Translations under genes and position numbers: made by a program
Notes under the pieces: model-generated
The model's database searches: none
Seen by the model: only the letters and a program-made list of their open reading frames with translations
Told to the model about the DNA's origin: nothing
Shown here: piece by piece, positions 11,445 to 23,970 of the stretch
Numbering within the stretch: position 1 is the stretch's first letter
How the letters are laid out: every line of letters starts with the position of its first letter
DNA from: Craterostigma plantagineum
Lineage: Eukaryota > Streptophyta > Magnoliopsida > Lamiales > Linderniaceae
Assembly (NCBI GenBank): GCA_027422505.1
Contig: JAPQWV010000017.1
Location: forward strand, 17,485,501 to 17,549,500
Length of the DNA: 64,000 bases
Direction: 5' to 3'

Positions 11445-11937
11445 ATCCCCCACATGAATGGAAATTAATGCAAATGCTATGCATGCTGACTCTTGTAGGT
11501 AAAACTCGACGACCCGTCACCGCATCGGGATAGGTAGCTTGTGGCTTTGAACCTTCCCTAGTGAAACGCAATCGAATTTACTCGCTGTTCAGTGAACATG
11601 ATGTCTTGAACTGACAGCTTTTGTGTAAATTAAGACAACAGCGTACACACAGTGACGAATCTAATTTCCACGTTGTGTCCATTTCGGCCTTGGACCATAT
11701 CTTGGTTTCATAAGTGTTATATTGAAGCGGCCCCACTTCTCACTTATATAGGTGATCGACTATTATGACTTTAATCCTAGAGTATCCCGAAATACTCCAC
11801 CATCAGGTATAGCCATCATTAAAAGCAAAATTGCTTACCCTTTACCACACGTCTTCGGATAATTACTTGGGCAGCTTATGAGAATGAGCTTATTAAAAAT
11901 CCAAGTAAGCTACTGAACTACACCCACCTTAGTTGTC

Positions 11938-13757
11938 TCATTGAACCAAATTTGTGGGATCTCCACTCATATTGGTTGAGTTACCACCAAGCTCGTTCTT
12001 GGGTGTGTGGTTTTTAAGCCCCATTCCCCTTACTGCGTTATAGTGCTGATCTCTAGCAATGCCTTTAGTCAAAGGATCTGCTATATTATCTTTAGACTTT
12101 ACATTGTCAATAGAGATTATTCCACTAGAGATCAGTTGTCGTACGGTATTATGTCTTCGACGTATGTGCCGAGACTTACCGTTATACATACTATTCTGTG
12201 CCCTACCAATTGCAGCCACGCTGTCGCAATGTATCATAATAGGCGGTACAGGCTTATTCCAACAAGGAATATCCTCCAAAAAATTTCGAAGCCATTCTGC
12301 CTCTTCGCCGGCTTTGTCTAGTGCAATAAACTCCGATTCCATCGTAGATCGAGCTATGCACGTTTGCTTGGAGGATTTCCAAGAAATTGCTCCACCACCA
12401 ATGGTAAATACATAACCACTCGTGGACTTGGAGTCTTTGCTATAAGATTTCCAGTTGGCATCGCAGTATCCTTCAAGAACTGCTGGATATCTCGTATAGA
12501 GTATGCCATGATTAATCGTGTGCTTCAGATATCTTAGCACCCTTCTCAAGGCTATCCAATGACTACTCCCAGGATTACTTGTAAACCTGCTAAGTTTACT
12601 AATTGAATATGCTATATCAGGTCGAGTGCAGTTAGTTAGGTACATTAGATTGCCAATCACTCGAGCATATTCTTGCTGTGATACGGGTTCTCCTCTGTTT
12701 TTGGCCAGATGTAGATTTAGATCTACAGGCGTGTTAGCCAGAGGATCATCGAAAGCATTAAATTTCTTCAACACTTTCTCAATATAATGAGATTGCGTCA
12801 GCATAATTCCTTCGGGAGTCTTATAGACATTTATCCCTACTATGACATTAGCCAAACCCATATCCTTCATACTGAAATTATTTTTCAGCATAATCTTCGT
12901 ATTTACAATCATTTTATGATTGCTTCCCGTGATTAACATGTCGTCTACATAAAACAGACAATCACGAATTCATCGGGTGTGCCCTTAATGTAAACACATT
13001 TGTCACACTCATTGATTTTGAACCCATTCGATAGCATAGTCATATCGAATTTTTCGTGCCATTGCTTTGGTGCTTGTTTAAGCCCGTAAAGCGACTTCAC
13101 GAGTCAGCACACTTTGTTTTCCTGTCCAGGTATTACAAACCCTTCAGGCTGATTCATCTAGATTTCTTCTTCGAGATCTCCATTTAGGAATGCCGTTTTT
13201 ACATCCATTTGATGTATCTCGAGATCATGCAATGCTGCAATAGCAAATAGAACCCGTATTGACGTAATTCTCGTTACGGGTGAATATGTATCGAAGAAAT
13301 CATACCCTTCCTTTTGGGAATATCCCTTGGCTACTAAACGAGCCTTATATTTCTCAATTGATCCATCAGTTTTATATTTCCTTTTAAGGACCCATTTGCA
13401 TCCTAAAGGTTTACACCCCTTAGGGAGATCTACTAACTCCCAAGTGTGATTCTGCATGATGGATTCAATTTCACTGTTTACAGCTTCTTTCCAGAACGGA
13501 GCTTCTGGAGTCGACAGAGCTTCTTGCACTGTCCTAGGTTCATCGTCTAACATATATGTTAGGAAATCAGGCCCAAATGATTTGGCCACTTTTTTACGCT
13601 TACTTTGCCGTGGTTCCTCAACTTCTGGAGGCGAAACTTCAACGGCTTCATAATTTCTTTTACAACTTATTTCTTTTCTCTCCTTCATTGGAAAGATGTT
13701 CTCAAAGAAAACAGCATTTCTCGATTCAATAATCATCCCAGAATTCATGTCGGGAAT
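11938..13757 (-). pseudogene. Copia element 1 reverse transcriptase and RNase H, broken
   Basis: The RT region (13748-13158) has the WVLKRKYKTDGSIEKYKARL block and QMDVKTAFLNGDLEEEI. A TAG stop follows at once, then a TGA before the SLYGLKQAPKQWH motif (about 13100-13060), then a frameshift at about 12950 beside the YVDD catalytic box. The last frame (12939-11938) holds the RT C-terminus and RNase H with [30 protein letters not shown] and the terminal [14 protein letters not shown]. The enzyme would copy retrotransposon RNA to DNA in virus-like particles, but cannot be made intact. Confidence 0.93.
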
Positions 13758-14697
13758 TTATGATTTATGCACCAGAAATCTGTATGCATTACTATTTTCT
13801 GCATATCCAATGAAAATGCAGTCAACCGTTTTTGGTCCTATCTTGACCTGTTTTGGTTTAGGTACTACGACCTTTGCTAGGAACCCCCACACTTTAAAAT
13901 ATCCGTAGGAAGGTTGTCTACCTTTCCACAATTCGTATGGTGTTTTATCCCGTTTCTTGTGTGGCAACATATTTAGAATGCGATTTGATGACAGTATGGC
14001 TTCCCCCCACAAATTTTGAGGTAGCCCTGAACTTATTAGCATCGCATTCATCATCTCCTTAAGAGTCTGTTTTTGCGTTCAGCAACGCCATTTGATTGAG
14101 GTGAATATGGTGCCGTCGTCTGATGAATAATACCATGTTCTCGGCAAAATTCCACAAACGGTGCCACGTATTCTCCTCCTCTGTCACTTCTTATTATTTT
14201 GATCTTAGAATTAAGTTGATTCTCAACTTCATTCTTATATCTTTTGAAGGTATCAAGAGCTTCGTCTTTACCACTTAAAAGATATACGTGACCGTACTTC
14301 GTGCAATCGTCGATAAACGTAATAAAGTATTTCTTTCCACCTCTAGTTTGCACGAATTTCAGATCGCATATATCAGTATGTATCAATTCTAGTGGTGAAC
14401 TGTTTCCTTCGACAGATACAAATGGTGCCTTGGCCATTTTTGCTTCTATGCAGATTTCACACTTGTGTTGTGAATCAATCTCCATTTGTGGAAGTAAGTT
14501 TAAACTTATTAACCTTTTCAGTTTGTTTAAACTCACGTGTCCTAATCTACCATGCCATAAATTAGACAACTCAACCAAGTAAGAAGAACTGGCTTTATTA
14601 ATATCAGCGATCTTAATATCGCGTTTTACAGGCATTACAGATAACTTGAAAAGGCCCTTCTCGAGGTAACCTTTGCCAATAAAATGACCATTCTTGG
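13758..14697 (-). pseudogene. Copia element 1 integrase, broken
   Basis: The frame 14635-14051 begins with the GAG-pre-integrase zinc-binding region ([17 protein letters not shown], then CEICIEAK) and continues into the integrase core. The three acidic residues are visible: D in IHTDICDL, D in IIRSDRGG and E in [10 protein letters not shown] frameshift at about 14051 moves the rest (ILNMLPHKKRDKTPYELW) to 14054-13758, which ends at a TAA. Frame is also lost between protease and integrase near 14640-14700. Copia 2 has the same domains with different lesions. Confidence 0.92.
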
Positions 14698-15942
14698 TCA
14701 GAACGAATTTCCAGCTTCAAACACTTGTCTAAATCCAGCGTTACTAAGTAGAGCGCCGGACACCAGATTCTTGCGGATGTCTGGGACATGCAGCACGTCC
14801 ACAAGCGTCACTTCCTTGCCTGAGGTCATCTTCAGCACCACCCGTCCCAATCCTACGATGTTGGACGTCGCCGCGTTCCCCATATAGAGAGTCCTACCCG
14901 AAATAGCCGTGTAGGTGGAGAACATTTCTTTGTCGGAGCAGATGTGGCGCGTTGCTCCGAGGTCGATGTACCAGTAGTTTGGATATTCCACGACGTTTGC
15001 CTCGTACACGATTGCAGTCAGATCTAGCTCCGACATGTCTGTCGCCAGCTGCTTCTCTTCAATGAGATGCGCCCGAGTCTTATTAACTCTCTTCTTTTTA
15101 CGATAATCTTTGGCCATATGCCCTGGTTTATCGCAGTTATAACAATTGCCCTTAATTCTTTTGGAATTCGGGTCTTGCTTCTTTTGCGGCGGACCTGGCC
15201 ATTTACGCTTGTTTCCATAGCTCGGCTCGGCCAAGTTTGCTCCCGCCTCCATATTGCCCCTCTTGTTCTTGGCTTCGCTCTTTCGGTTATCTTCCTCGAT
15301 CCGAAGCCACACAATCAGGTCCTCAAGCCCCATCTCCTTTCGTTTGTGCTTGAGGTAATTCTTGAAATCCTTCCACAGAGGCGGCAGCTTCTCGATAATC
15401 GCAGCTACCTCGAAGGTTTCGCTGATCTGCATATTTTCGACATGAATATCATGGATAATCAGCTGCAGATCACGGACTTGGTCCAACACCGGCTTAGAGT
15501 CGGTCATCTTGTAATCCAGGAATTTGCCGACGATAAATTTTTTCAGTCCGGCATCTTCAGTCTTATACTTCTTGTCCAACGAATCCCACAACTCTTTCGC
15601 AGTCATAGCCACTGCATAGACGTTGTATAGGGAATCGTCTAGGGCGTTCAAAATATACTTGCGGCACATGAAATCATTATGATTCCATGCGTCTAACGTA
15701 ACCTTTTCTTGCTCAGATTGAGCGACACGAGCAGCATAGTCTGCGTCGTTAGGGTTTTCACCCTCAGCTGGTGGGGCGACTTCTGTCACCGTAGGAGCGT
15801 ACTCCTTTAGGAATCGGACAAGGTGGAGCGTCGTCAGGTAGAACATCATCTTTTGCTGCCAACGTTTGAACTCCGTCCCGTTGAACTTGGCAGGACGTTC
15901 GGCGTGACTGCTGGCAGGAATCGTTGATGCGTTGGTTGCCAT
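14698..15942 (-). pseudogene. Copia element 1 gag-protease
   Basis: A 414-residue open frame starting MATNAST, only 33 nt after the 5' LTR. Residues 1-230 are a UBN2-type gag, with the [20 protein letters not shown] block near residue 100. A zinc knuckle lies at residues 267-280 ([14 protein letters not shown]), where the final cysteine is tyrosine. The protease active site at 327-329 reads DLG instead of DSG. Gag would form the particle and bind RNA. Both changes should cripple it even though the frame is long. Copia 2 keeps Cys and DSG at these positions. Confidence 0.93.
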
Positions 15943-15975
15943 CGATCAGATCAAGAACAGAATTCGTCTTACGAT

Positions 15976-17393
15976 TGTTGTTTTTTCGGTTGCGTCTGGT
16001 CGGCGGCAGAGAGCTTTGGCAATAGATACACTTCGGCAGTAGATAGTCGGAAGATGGAGTGTCTTCAAACGCAGGTACAGTTCGTGAGTACCCAGATGAT
16101 GATGAGCACATAGGTGATAACTATTATACACAACATGAAGAATAAATAGGCCTGGAGTTGATGAAGACTATCCATGACCGTCGACGTAGTCGAGGCGTGT
16201 GTTGAACACACTGTCCGTAAGACGAAATCGCCCCGATATACAGTGCTTTCAGTTAACAGCGATCGTCCCCAAGATACAACGACATTTTCTTAATTCTTAA
16301 TCGCGGCACAAACTAGAATTTTTCGACGAATCGTACTCCAAATTGAGTTTTTCTTACTTCGGGAAATAGGGGTGTTTGGGAGTGAAATATGCAAATTTTC
16401 GGGTTGAAGTGAATTAATATTTTCAATTCATGAGGGTCTATTTATAGATTTTCTCGCGCAGGGGCTTAATTGCAATTTCAAGAACTTCCTGGACTGCTTT
16501 TATAATTTCCCTGGGGCCTAAATGCAATATTTAAAACTTATTGGACTGTCGGTTTATTTACAGGCCCGATTCTCGGGCCGACAGCCCGAATCTCAGGCGT
16601 GTCCCACCGGCGGCGGCCCGATTCTCTGACCTGACCCACTGGCGGCTCGACCGACACCTCTTGTGGGGCCGACCGACACCTCTAGTTGGGCCGGATCAGC
16701 TCAACAGCCCACTGCGGCCCAGACGATCCATTGGATCACGCCACCTCATCTGGACTGCCCAATCAGTGCTGACGCAGTGCCACCTCATCTTCACCGCAAC
16801 TACCACGTCACCGGCACCGTCGCCGCCCACCGGAGGAAAAATTTAAGTAGCTCCTCAATGCTCCTCGCTCCGATGCGAAGTGCAAAGTGCAAAGTGCGCG
16901 CCTCAAAGCGCCCATTGCGCACTTTGGCACGGCACGGCTCGGCCTCGGGCACGGGCTCGGTGCTCGTCGGTGCTCCGTTAAGTTTCTCAAGCCCACTAAG
17001 CCCACTTAAGCCCATTTAAACCCATTTAAGCCCATTTAAATCCATCCACATGGCAAGCCCTTTGGAATAAACCCACATGGGTTTTTATATATATGGTGAA
17101 GATTTTCTTAGTGTCTAACCAATGTGGGACACTTAATCCCCCACTTAAACACTATCAACCATTTTTAATCATTATTGGGCCAACTTCGAAAATTAATTTC
17201 TCATTCACCCGAATTCGGTTTTGACCTATTAATATTCGTTAGATTCCCCGTGAAACATATATTCGTAATCTTTCAACGATTTCTCGTTTCGACATTCGAT
17301 GGCTTCCCGATTTAATTAAAACTGGAACTGATTTTATTAATGGGTTAATACCCATTTGGGCCCAAAACCCATTTGATTTATTAAAATCCAACA
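15976..17393 (-). repeat. 5' LTR of Copia element 1
   Basis: 1418 bp. On the minus strand it runs from TGTTGGATTTTAATAAATC at 17393 to AAAAAACAACA at 15976. A TATA candidate (TATATATAAAAAC) is at 17094-17082. The sequence directly after the LTR (15975 downward) begins ATCGTAAGACG, not the usual TGG-initial tRNA complement. The gag ATG follows 33 nt later. Confidence 0.93.
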
Positions 17394-18477
17394 GAATTTC
17401 ATGCTCTGCATTTGTCTTTAATGTCGTTGTACCTAAAACTGATTTGAAAATATATTCGAATTTCAAACTTAGATTCTGGATGGGTTTGTCCTTGGTTGAA
17501 ATCAATTAATGACTTCATACTTCAACCGATCTTGTCTTTTAGATAATCTCCGGTTCTGGCCTTATCGCTTGGTCTCATCATTTGGCACTGTCGGTATCTA
17601 TATTCTTCAGGTATGAGACATGTAGTTTGATGTCGGTTTGCCATTTTCGGTTGATTATCGTTTAACTTCTAATCAGTTTAAGTTGAGTTATTCACAGAAA
17701 CTTTTTAAGTTAATCAGAATATTAATATTCTCGATTGCTTACGTTGATATATCGAAGATTAAGAGGTACTACCCTTATATTGTTTTCTTTCATGTCTAGA
17801 GCTTTCACAGGAAATGTTTCTTCAAGATATGGGTCTTACTATTTGCGGGAAAAGTACCAGAATGAAATGAAATGTAAACTTTATACGTATAAGGGCTTAA
17901 TCCGAAGCTTTATAACAGATTACGAAGTTCGGGTAACGATCGCGTGTGGACTTACTTGTCACTGAACGTTGGTTAAACTTGTTTGAATTTCTTTCTTTCC
18001 TCTTTTTTTTGTTTAACCCGTTGAATAGTGCATAAATTTTTTCTTACTTAGTTCAGGACATGGGAAATATACCGGTAGGGAATCTTTGCCACCATAATAC
18101 CTGCGGTGATGACAATGATTTAAAGTCAAATTCCATATGAGGTACCTATCAAGATAAGAAGGATGCCTCAGTAGGGAGTGAATGTTGTGTTGTTTTTAAT
18201 GATATTGAGTTATTTCATTACAGTCTTAAGTGAAACTCAGGGTTTGAAGCCCGAGTTTTGTTACTACGTTTTTAATGGTCTTCTTGCTCTTGTGATCAAT
18301 GGCACACCATGAGTCCTTTTAGGTTGTGAGACTAACTATCCATTGCGATATTTATATTAGGGGTTTCTATTTTTCATCAATAACTCGACCGATGAATAAG
18401 TTCTCGTTTAACCTGATTTGAGCTAATATGTTGCCCTTATCTGTACTTCTGTAGGTGTGTTCTTCTGATAACGACAT
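17394..18477 (+). repeat. Repeat R copy 1, right part
   Basis: Continues repeat R after Copia 1. From about 17840 it aligns with 47510-48110: ATGAAATGAAAT, TTTGCCACC, GCGGTGATGA, AATGATATTGAG, AGGTTGTGAGACTAACTATC and TTGCCCTTATCTGTA all recur in order. The first 440 bp have no counterpart elsewhere in the window. No conserved reading frame. The Gypsy element begins at 18478. Confidence 0.7.
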
Positions 18478-19412
18478 TGATGTGGAATCAACTAAGATGG
18501 GCCGATAAAACAAAAAATAAGGAAAGGCCCAATAAAGCCCAGGAAGAAGAAGGGCCCATAGTGAGTACGAGCCTAGGAAGAAGGACCTGCAGGGACCTGA
18601 CGAGCACAAGTCTTGACCGGATAAAAGAGGAAGAACCGTTGTGTATAAAGGCGCAGGAAAAGCGAAAAGGAAGAAAGGCAGTTGCAGGGACGCGTGTCGC
18701 TTTATAACAGGGAGATATCACTGAGCACCTCACTGTAACTGTCACAGAGGTCATTCCATCAAGCAATCAGTCATATTTCCTAAGCACCCTAGGTGGTACG
18801 TCCCCCGGAAATCCTGGAATATACTTGGGAAGGCCGTTGGGAGCTGCTATAAAAGGAGAGACTTGGCCATTTCTCACAACAACGATTCTTATTCTAACAC
18901 TTTCTCACACACAAAAAAACACCTAGAAATCTCTCTTTCTCACGGTAATAGTTCTTTTCCACTAGATCTTTAACCTATATGAGCGAAAGTGAGTTGTGAG
19001 CATGTAACTCTCCCGGGTATAGTGAAAACCAGTTTTAGTGCCCCGTGGACGTAGGATCTGCAAAGATCCGAACCACGTAAATCCTTGTGTTATTTCGTTT
19101 ACGTCTTCAAGTAGGTCCCCCGCATTCCAAACACATTCAAACAGGTCCACCCATGTTCCCAACGCGTCCAAATAGGTCCCCAGCGTACCAAATATGCTCC
19201 CAGACAGATCCCCAATGTCCCAAACAGTTCCCCCAATACGCCCCAATGTCCCACAAACGTCCCACAGGTCCCCAATGCCCCAAACAGGTCCCCATTACGT
19301 CCCCATCATAAAGACAGCACCTTACGCCCTTAAAAACTTCCAATATTCATTCTCCGGCTATATAAATTTCCCTTCCCCACACATATAAATTCTGTTGATT
19401 GGGTTTGCCCCA
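18478..19412 (+). repeat. 5' LTR of the Gypsy element
   Basis: Starts TGATGTGGA and ends TTTGCCCCA. TATA box TATAAAA at 18848-18854. Near 19036-19080 it carries a hairpin, GTGGACGTAGG ... CCGAACCACG, also found at 28025-28065 and in the solo LTR near 49670-49705. From 19110 to 19310 it contains about ten degenerate 20-22 bp units close to AAACAGGTCCCCAATGTCCC. Confidence 0.92.
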
Positions 19413-19419
19413 TATCAAA

Positions 19420-19435
19420 TGGCGCCGTCTGTGGG
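19420..19435 (+). promoter_or_regulatory. Primer binding site of the Gypsy element
   Basis: TGGCGCCGTCTGTGGG starts 8 nt after the 5' LTR. The first nine bases fit the complement of the 3' end of plant tRNA-Asp, the primer common in Tat/Athila-type Gypsy elements; the remainder diverges. The tRNA identity is from general knowledge, not checked. Confidence 0.75.
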
Positions 19436-20249
19436 AAATTCGAGTTGAAGGCGTGAGTAATTTTTACTGTGACTGTGCGAAGTTGTGCTGAGGATTTACT
19501 GCTTTTTGTCCTCCTCTGTTCTGCTGGGGCAAAACGAAACACGCGTGACGTCAATGGAGGAAAATCTGCCCATATCGAATAACCTAGACCCGTAATATGG
19601 GAGGGAGGACCTCCAGAAACTGCCAAACATGTTGAGGAGCGGCCAGGACCTGAGACACAGGCCTGAGATGATGAAGACGAGCAAGAAGATACAGATGAAT
19701 CTTAAAGGAATCTCAGAACACCCAGGCGGACCTCCAACGCCACGGCCTCACCCCCAGGAACCCTGGGAGTCTCCGCCAAGAATCTCATGGAGATTCACAC
19801 CACTATGAGGATCCAGAAGACATACTGACACCAGCCTGGAGACCTTTCTTGATGAAGGGACCCTTAGCCGAAACTCCAGGATCCTTTAAATTTTATTTTC
19901 ATTTATATACCATGTGATAATATGACCTCAATTCTAACAATTGATGTCTCTTGAAGGATAAAATTGAATGACTCATTTTGGCGGCAAACTGAGGAAGGTC
20001 ACTGACCATGGCCCAGAGCAAGATCCGAAGGTGGGTGAGGAGAAGTCTGTAGGAACTGGGCAAACTAAAGGCAAACGACGTCCACCTCTTCCATATGGGG
20101 GCCAGTTTCAGTCAGGACTCATGTCCCTGTCATAGTAGGAGTGCGAGACACTGGGAACCTCAATGGCCAACAGAGCCCGAATCATGCACCTGAGCATCTG
20201 AAGGACTTGGAGGTCCAGCTCCACAATGGTGTACAAAGGTCAGAAGGGA
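19436..20249 (+). other. Gypsy element 5' internal region, first long repeat
   Basis: No intact gag. About 19870-20215 is the first of four diverged copies of a long direct repeat described under its own entry. Otherwise I recognise nothing. Confidence 0.5.
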
Positions 20250-21060
20250 CCTCAAATCCCAGCTCCGCGCTGGCATGAAGACCCGAAGCTCCGTATTCGG
20301 GACCTCCCAGCTCCGCGCTGGCACGAAGACCCGAAGCTCCGCATTCGGGATCTCCTAGCTCCGGGGTGGCACGAAGACTCGAAGCTCGGGACCTCCCAGC
20401 TCTGCGCTGGCTAGAAGACCTAAAGCTCCCCCTTCAGGATCTAAAAGCCCAGCTCCACGCTGGCAAGAAGATTCGAAGCTCCCTCTTCGAGACCTAAAAG
20501 CCCAGCTCCGCGCTGGCAAGAATATCGAAGCTTTGCATTCTGGATCTCCCCAGCTCCGTGCTGGCACCAAGACCTGAGCTCTTATATGTGGGATCTAAGA
20601 GCCAAGCTCTACGCGCAAAGCCTGACCCCTTTGTGAAGAACCACTGGAGAATTACGAAGACAAACTTCGGCTGGAAATAAAGATAGGATCTATGTGTTTG
20701 AGATTTCCGTGCCGAGCTCCTCGCCAGCACGTGAAGTCCGCTACGGGGGATCTCCGAATCAGCTGAAACCCAGCTCCGCGCTGGAATAAAAGCAAAGAAG
20801 CACAGCTCCACGCCAGCATGCGAAGGTCTGAGGGACCTAAGATACAGCTCCGACGCCTGAATCGAAAGAGTTAAAACGCAGCTCCGCGCTTGCCAAAGAC
20901 CCGAAACTCCACATTCGGGACCTCCCAGCTCTGCGCTGGCAGGAAGCCCGAAGCTCCGCATCTGGGACCTCCCAGCTCCGCACTGGCGGAAGCCCGAAAG
21001 TCTAGCTCCGCACCAGCAGAAGTCTTAAAAAGCCCAGCTCCATGAAGGCCTGAGCCCCTA
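20250..21060 (+). repeat. Degenerate tandem array, units of about 48-52 bp
   Basis: More than ten units, each combining CAGCTCCGCGCTGGCA.GAAGA with CCGAAGCTCCGCATTCGGGA. Both halves are imperfect inverted repeats (CCAGC...GCTGG and CCGAA...TTCGG), so each unit could form two small hairpins. The best-preserved units are at 20256-20575 and 20870-21000, and related fragments continue to about 21330. Short frames through the array give repeated PAPRWHEDPKLR-like peptides, but no long frame survives. Confidence 0.85.
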
Positions 21061-22840
21061 TATTTGGAATCTAAGAGCCAAGCTCCAAGTTGATCCGTAA
21101 AACTCAACTCCTTGGTGGAGGCCCACTGAGGTTTACAAAGACCGACTCCGTATTTGCAAAGAAGTCCGACTCCACATCGACATCTGAAGATCCGCAGGAG
21201 ATACAAGTCAAGCTCCTCACCTTGCACACGGAGGTCCGTGGGGACCTAGAAGTCATGCTCCATGCTGAGGTCCAACGGTACGTGGGAGTTACAAGCCAAG
21301 CTCCACGCTGACGGCCGAAGATCCACGGGAGACAAAAAGCCCATTCTACGTGGGCACACGAAAATCCATGGAAGACATCCCGCACTTAAGGCTCTTAGCC
21401 TGGACCCTAGCCCCCTAGATCTTATTCTCTATTATATATTATTTTATCATGATAAATATATGCACCACACTAACAATTGTTGTTATTTAAAGGATATGAT
21501 CAAGTGGCTCGTCATGACGGAACACCTTAAAGTGGTGGCAGTCACGGTAGCAAGCATGATTTGAAGGTGATCAACAAGGAGTATTGGGCATCTATGCTGT
21601 ATAAAGGCAGACGACCCCCATTCTCTCTAGGCAAAGGCGCAACAGCCCCGCCATCATCTGAAAGCTGAGGCATGGTTTCCGAAACAGATCATTGATGCTT
21701 AGGAACTTTAAATCAGTCAAAGACCCGACCTAAGCTCGACTCCGCACTAACGTACGAAGGCTCGATTTCTCCGTTCGGAGTTTATAAGCCATGTTCCTCG
21801 CTGGCATGGAAAGATTCAATCATCTAATGGGGATCTCCAAAGACTAGCTCCGCATCAGTAACGAAGAAAATACGTAAGAAGGACCTACCTGTCAGATCGG
21901 ACCTATGACCCTTGCTCTCCACGAGCATAGAAAAACCACCAGGGGATTTATCAAAGACCAGCTGCCTGGAAACAAAGACGCGAGTCATGAGTCCGAAATC
22001 TCCAAGTCTTGTGCCTCGGTTGCACGCGGAGATTTGCTTTTGGGGGATCTCTGAACCAGCTCCACTGTGATGGCAAAACACCAATCCTCCTGTCAGAGGT
22101 CTACCAAATCAGCTCCATGAAGGATCTGAGAGGCCCCTATGTCGAGATATCTCCTTAGGTCCTACGGAACCCCCCACCGTTACGCAACCACATGGTGGAA
22201 ATCCAAACATTATCCGGGAGACATCCCGTGATAAGAAGGCTCTTAGCCAAAACTCTGAGACCATCTAAATCTCATTTTCATTTACATTCTTGACACCATA
22301 TTAAATACATGCATCATACTAACGATTACCATCATATGAAGGATGAAATTGAAGGGCCCATCCTACCAGAATATCGAAGGAAGTTCGTAGATCATGGCCT
22401 CGACCAACGTCTGAAGGTGGCAGAGAAGAAGTTCGGAGGATTTGTGCCGACTAAGGGCGGACAACCCCTGTCACTTCTAAGGGCCAATGCTGATTAGGGC
22501 TCACATACCTAGCATAATAGGAGCAGAGGCAAGGTGGATCCCACCTCCAACAGAGCCCCAAAATCGTGCAACTGAGCAGGCAAAAGTCTCGAGCTCAGCA
22601 GATCCTGTGAGATTGTTGGCCGCGAGGGCAAACATGACTCCAAACTCGCCGAAAAAAGAAGTAGGGGGATCTGTACCTATTAAGGGCAGACAACCCCCAC
22701 TTCCTCCAAATTAGGCCACATCCATTCTCCCCAGAGCCTTTACTCTCATCATGGAGGGAAGACCAAATAAAGAAGATCCCGACAAGGAGCTGGGGGATGT
22801 CTACAAAAAAATGCGGACCTATTCGCATTTTATCCAAAGT

Positions 22841-23970
22841 ATATGACCGGAGTTCGCCCGGATATCACCACACATTATCATACCAAGACGATGATCCATC
22901 ACATAGAAGCTCCAGCCGTGCTAGACTGAAAGAGCCCAGATCCTGAAGGAGAAAGTAGACAAGCTTTTCCAAGTAGGGACCTGGGCAACGCGTGTCCCAG
23001 GGATTATTCTCCATCACCCCGAGTGAACCAGCTGGTGGACTTCACCTCTGGGTGCGGGTCCCCAGCGCCATAGATGCCTACCAGGGGATTTGGGAGGTCC
23101 AGAGACCAATGAGGAGGTTAGTGGCTCTCAACCAAGAAGAGTCTCCTATTCTTCAAATGTGATACGAAAGAGCGAAGAGCACGAGTAGGCTAAAGAATGC
23201 GAACAGACCCTTGAAGAATTGAAGGAATACCTCCACAATACACCTCTCCCAACAAAACATCTAATAGGGGACGAAGCTGGCGACGTATTTCTCCCTGGAA
23301 GCAGTAACTTCGTCTTACTAAAGAAAGAAAGGAACCTCCCAAAGCCGACCTACTTTATGAAGCAAGGTGCTTTCAGAGGATGAAACCAGACGATAAGTCA
23401 GTCAGATCTACCCGGGAGAATGGTGAAATGCACCATCAAGTTAGGGGAGTGCAACGGGGAATTCAGACAATGGACGACCGCCAAAAAACTCAGATCCTCT
23501 AATCACCAAAGGGCCACAGAAGCAGCGATGGGAGGTGCACACATATGGATCTACGACCTCCTATAGATCTGTAGCAGAGGTCCTTATCATTAGCCCAATA
23601 GGAGAGGAGCTCCGTTTCGTCACTACCTTCAAATCCCCTGCTCCCAAGAATGATACAAAGCCTTAACTTTCGGAGGATTGCGAAGAAGACAGGAGCATGG
23701 GATGACGTTTGATTCATAGATTCATAACCGGTCCCGAGAAAAGAAAGTAGTAGAATTGACTACTTGGCCAAAATGACGAGCCGGGTTTTGACCATCCGTG
23801 AGGATCGCATCGACAATTTCACGGTAGATAAGAAGGAGATAGAGAAGTTGTGGGAAGCATGGAAGGAGATGACAATTAGAGGACCTTGTCCCGAAGGTCC
23901 TGAAGGGCACGTAATCGAAAGGCAAGAAGGGATGCGCAAGTTAGCATGTGGGATATAAGTCCCTGACGAG
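22841..23970 (+). pseudogene. Gypsy reverse transcriptase-RNase H relic
   Basis: Motifs appear in Gypsy order across shifting frames: VNQLVDFTSG followed by an MDAYQG-like block (RT fingers, about 23025-23085), LEELKEYLHNTPLPTK (RT thumb/connection, about 23208-23260), then SKVLSEDETR (about 23365-23395), then RNase H WEVHTYGSTT ... LIISPIGEELRF (about 23540-23640) and a YLAKMTSRVLT tail near 23760. The catalytic RT box region is missing between about 23085 and 23100. The first RNase H aspartate is replaced (TYGS where VDGS is expected). Stops occur throughout. Matches are by eye, so limits are approximate. Confidence 0.7.

Larger units (their letters stand above)
9986..17393 (-). mobile_element. 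Copia element 1, complete structure (7.4 kb)
   Basis: Two LTRs (9986-11444 and 15976-17393) enclose gag-protease-integrase-RT-RNase H in Copia order on the minus strand. The element is flanked by a perfect 5-bp target duplication, GAATT at 9981-9985 and 17394-17398. LTR ends are TGTTG and CAACA. A purine tract (TGTGGGGGAT on the minus strand) abuts the 3' LTR at about 11445-11455. LTR differences are about 3-4% in the first 400 bp by eye, so the insertion is not very recent. Several stops and frameshifts inactivate it. It sits inside repeat R copy 1. Confidence 0.95.

Noticed and set aside
15067..15630. 187-codon plus-strand open frame inside Copia 1
   Set aside because: It is antisense to the gag-protease frame, which has clear family motifs. 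The plus-strand product shows none.
20250..21060. CRISPR-like array
   Set aside because: Repeats are contiguous and diverged with no unique spacers, within a plant retrotransposon, and no cas genes are present.
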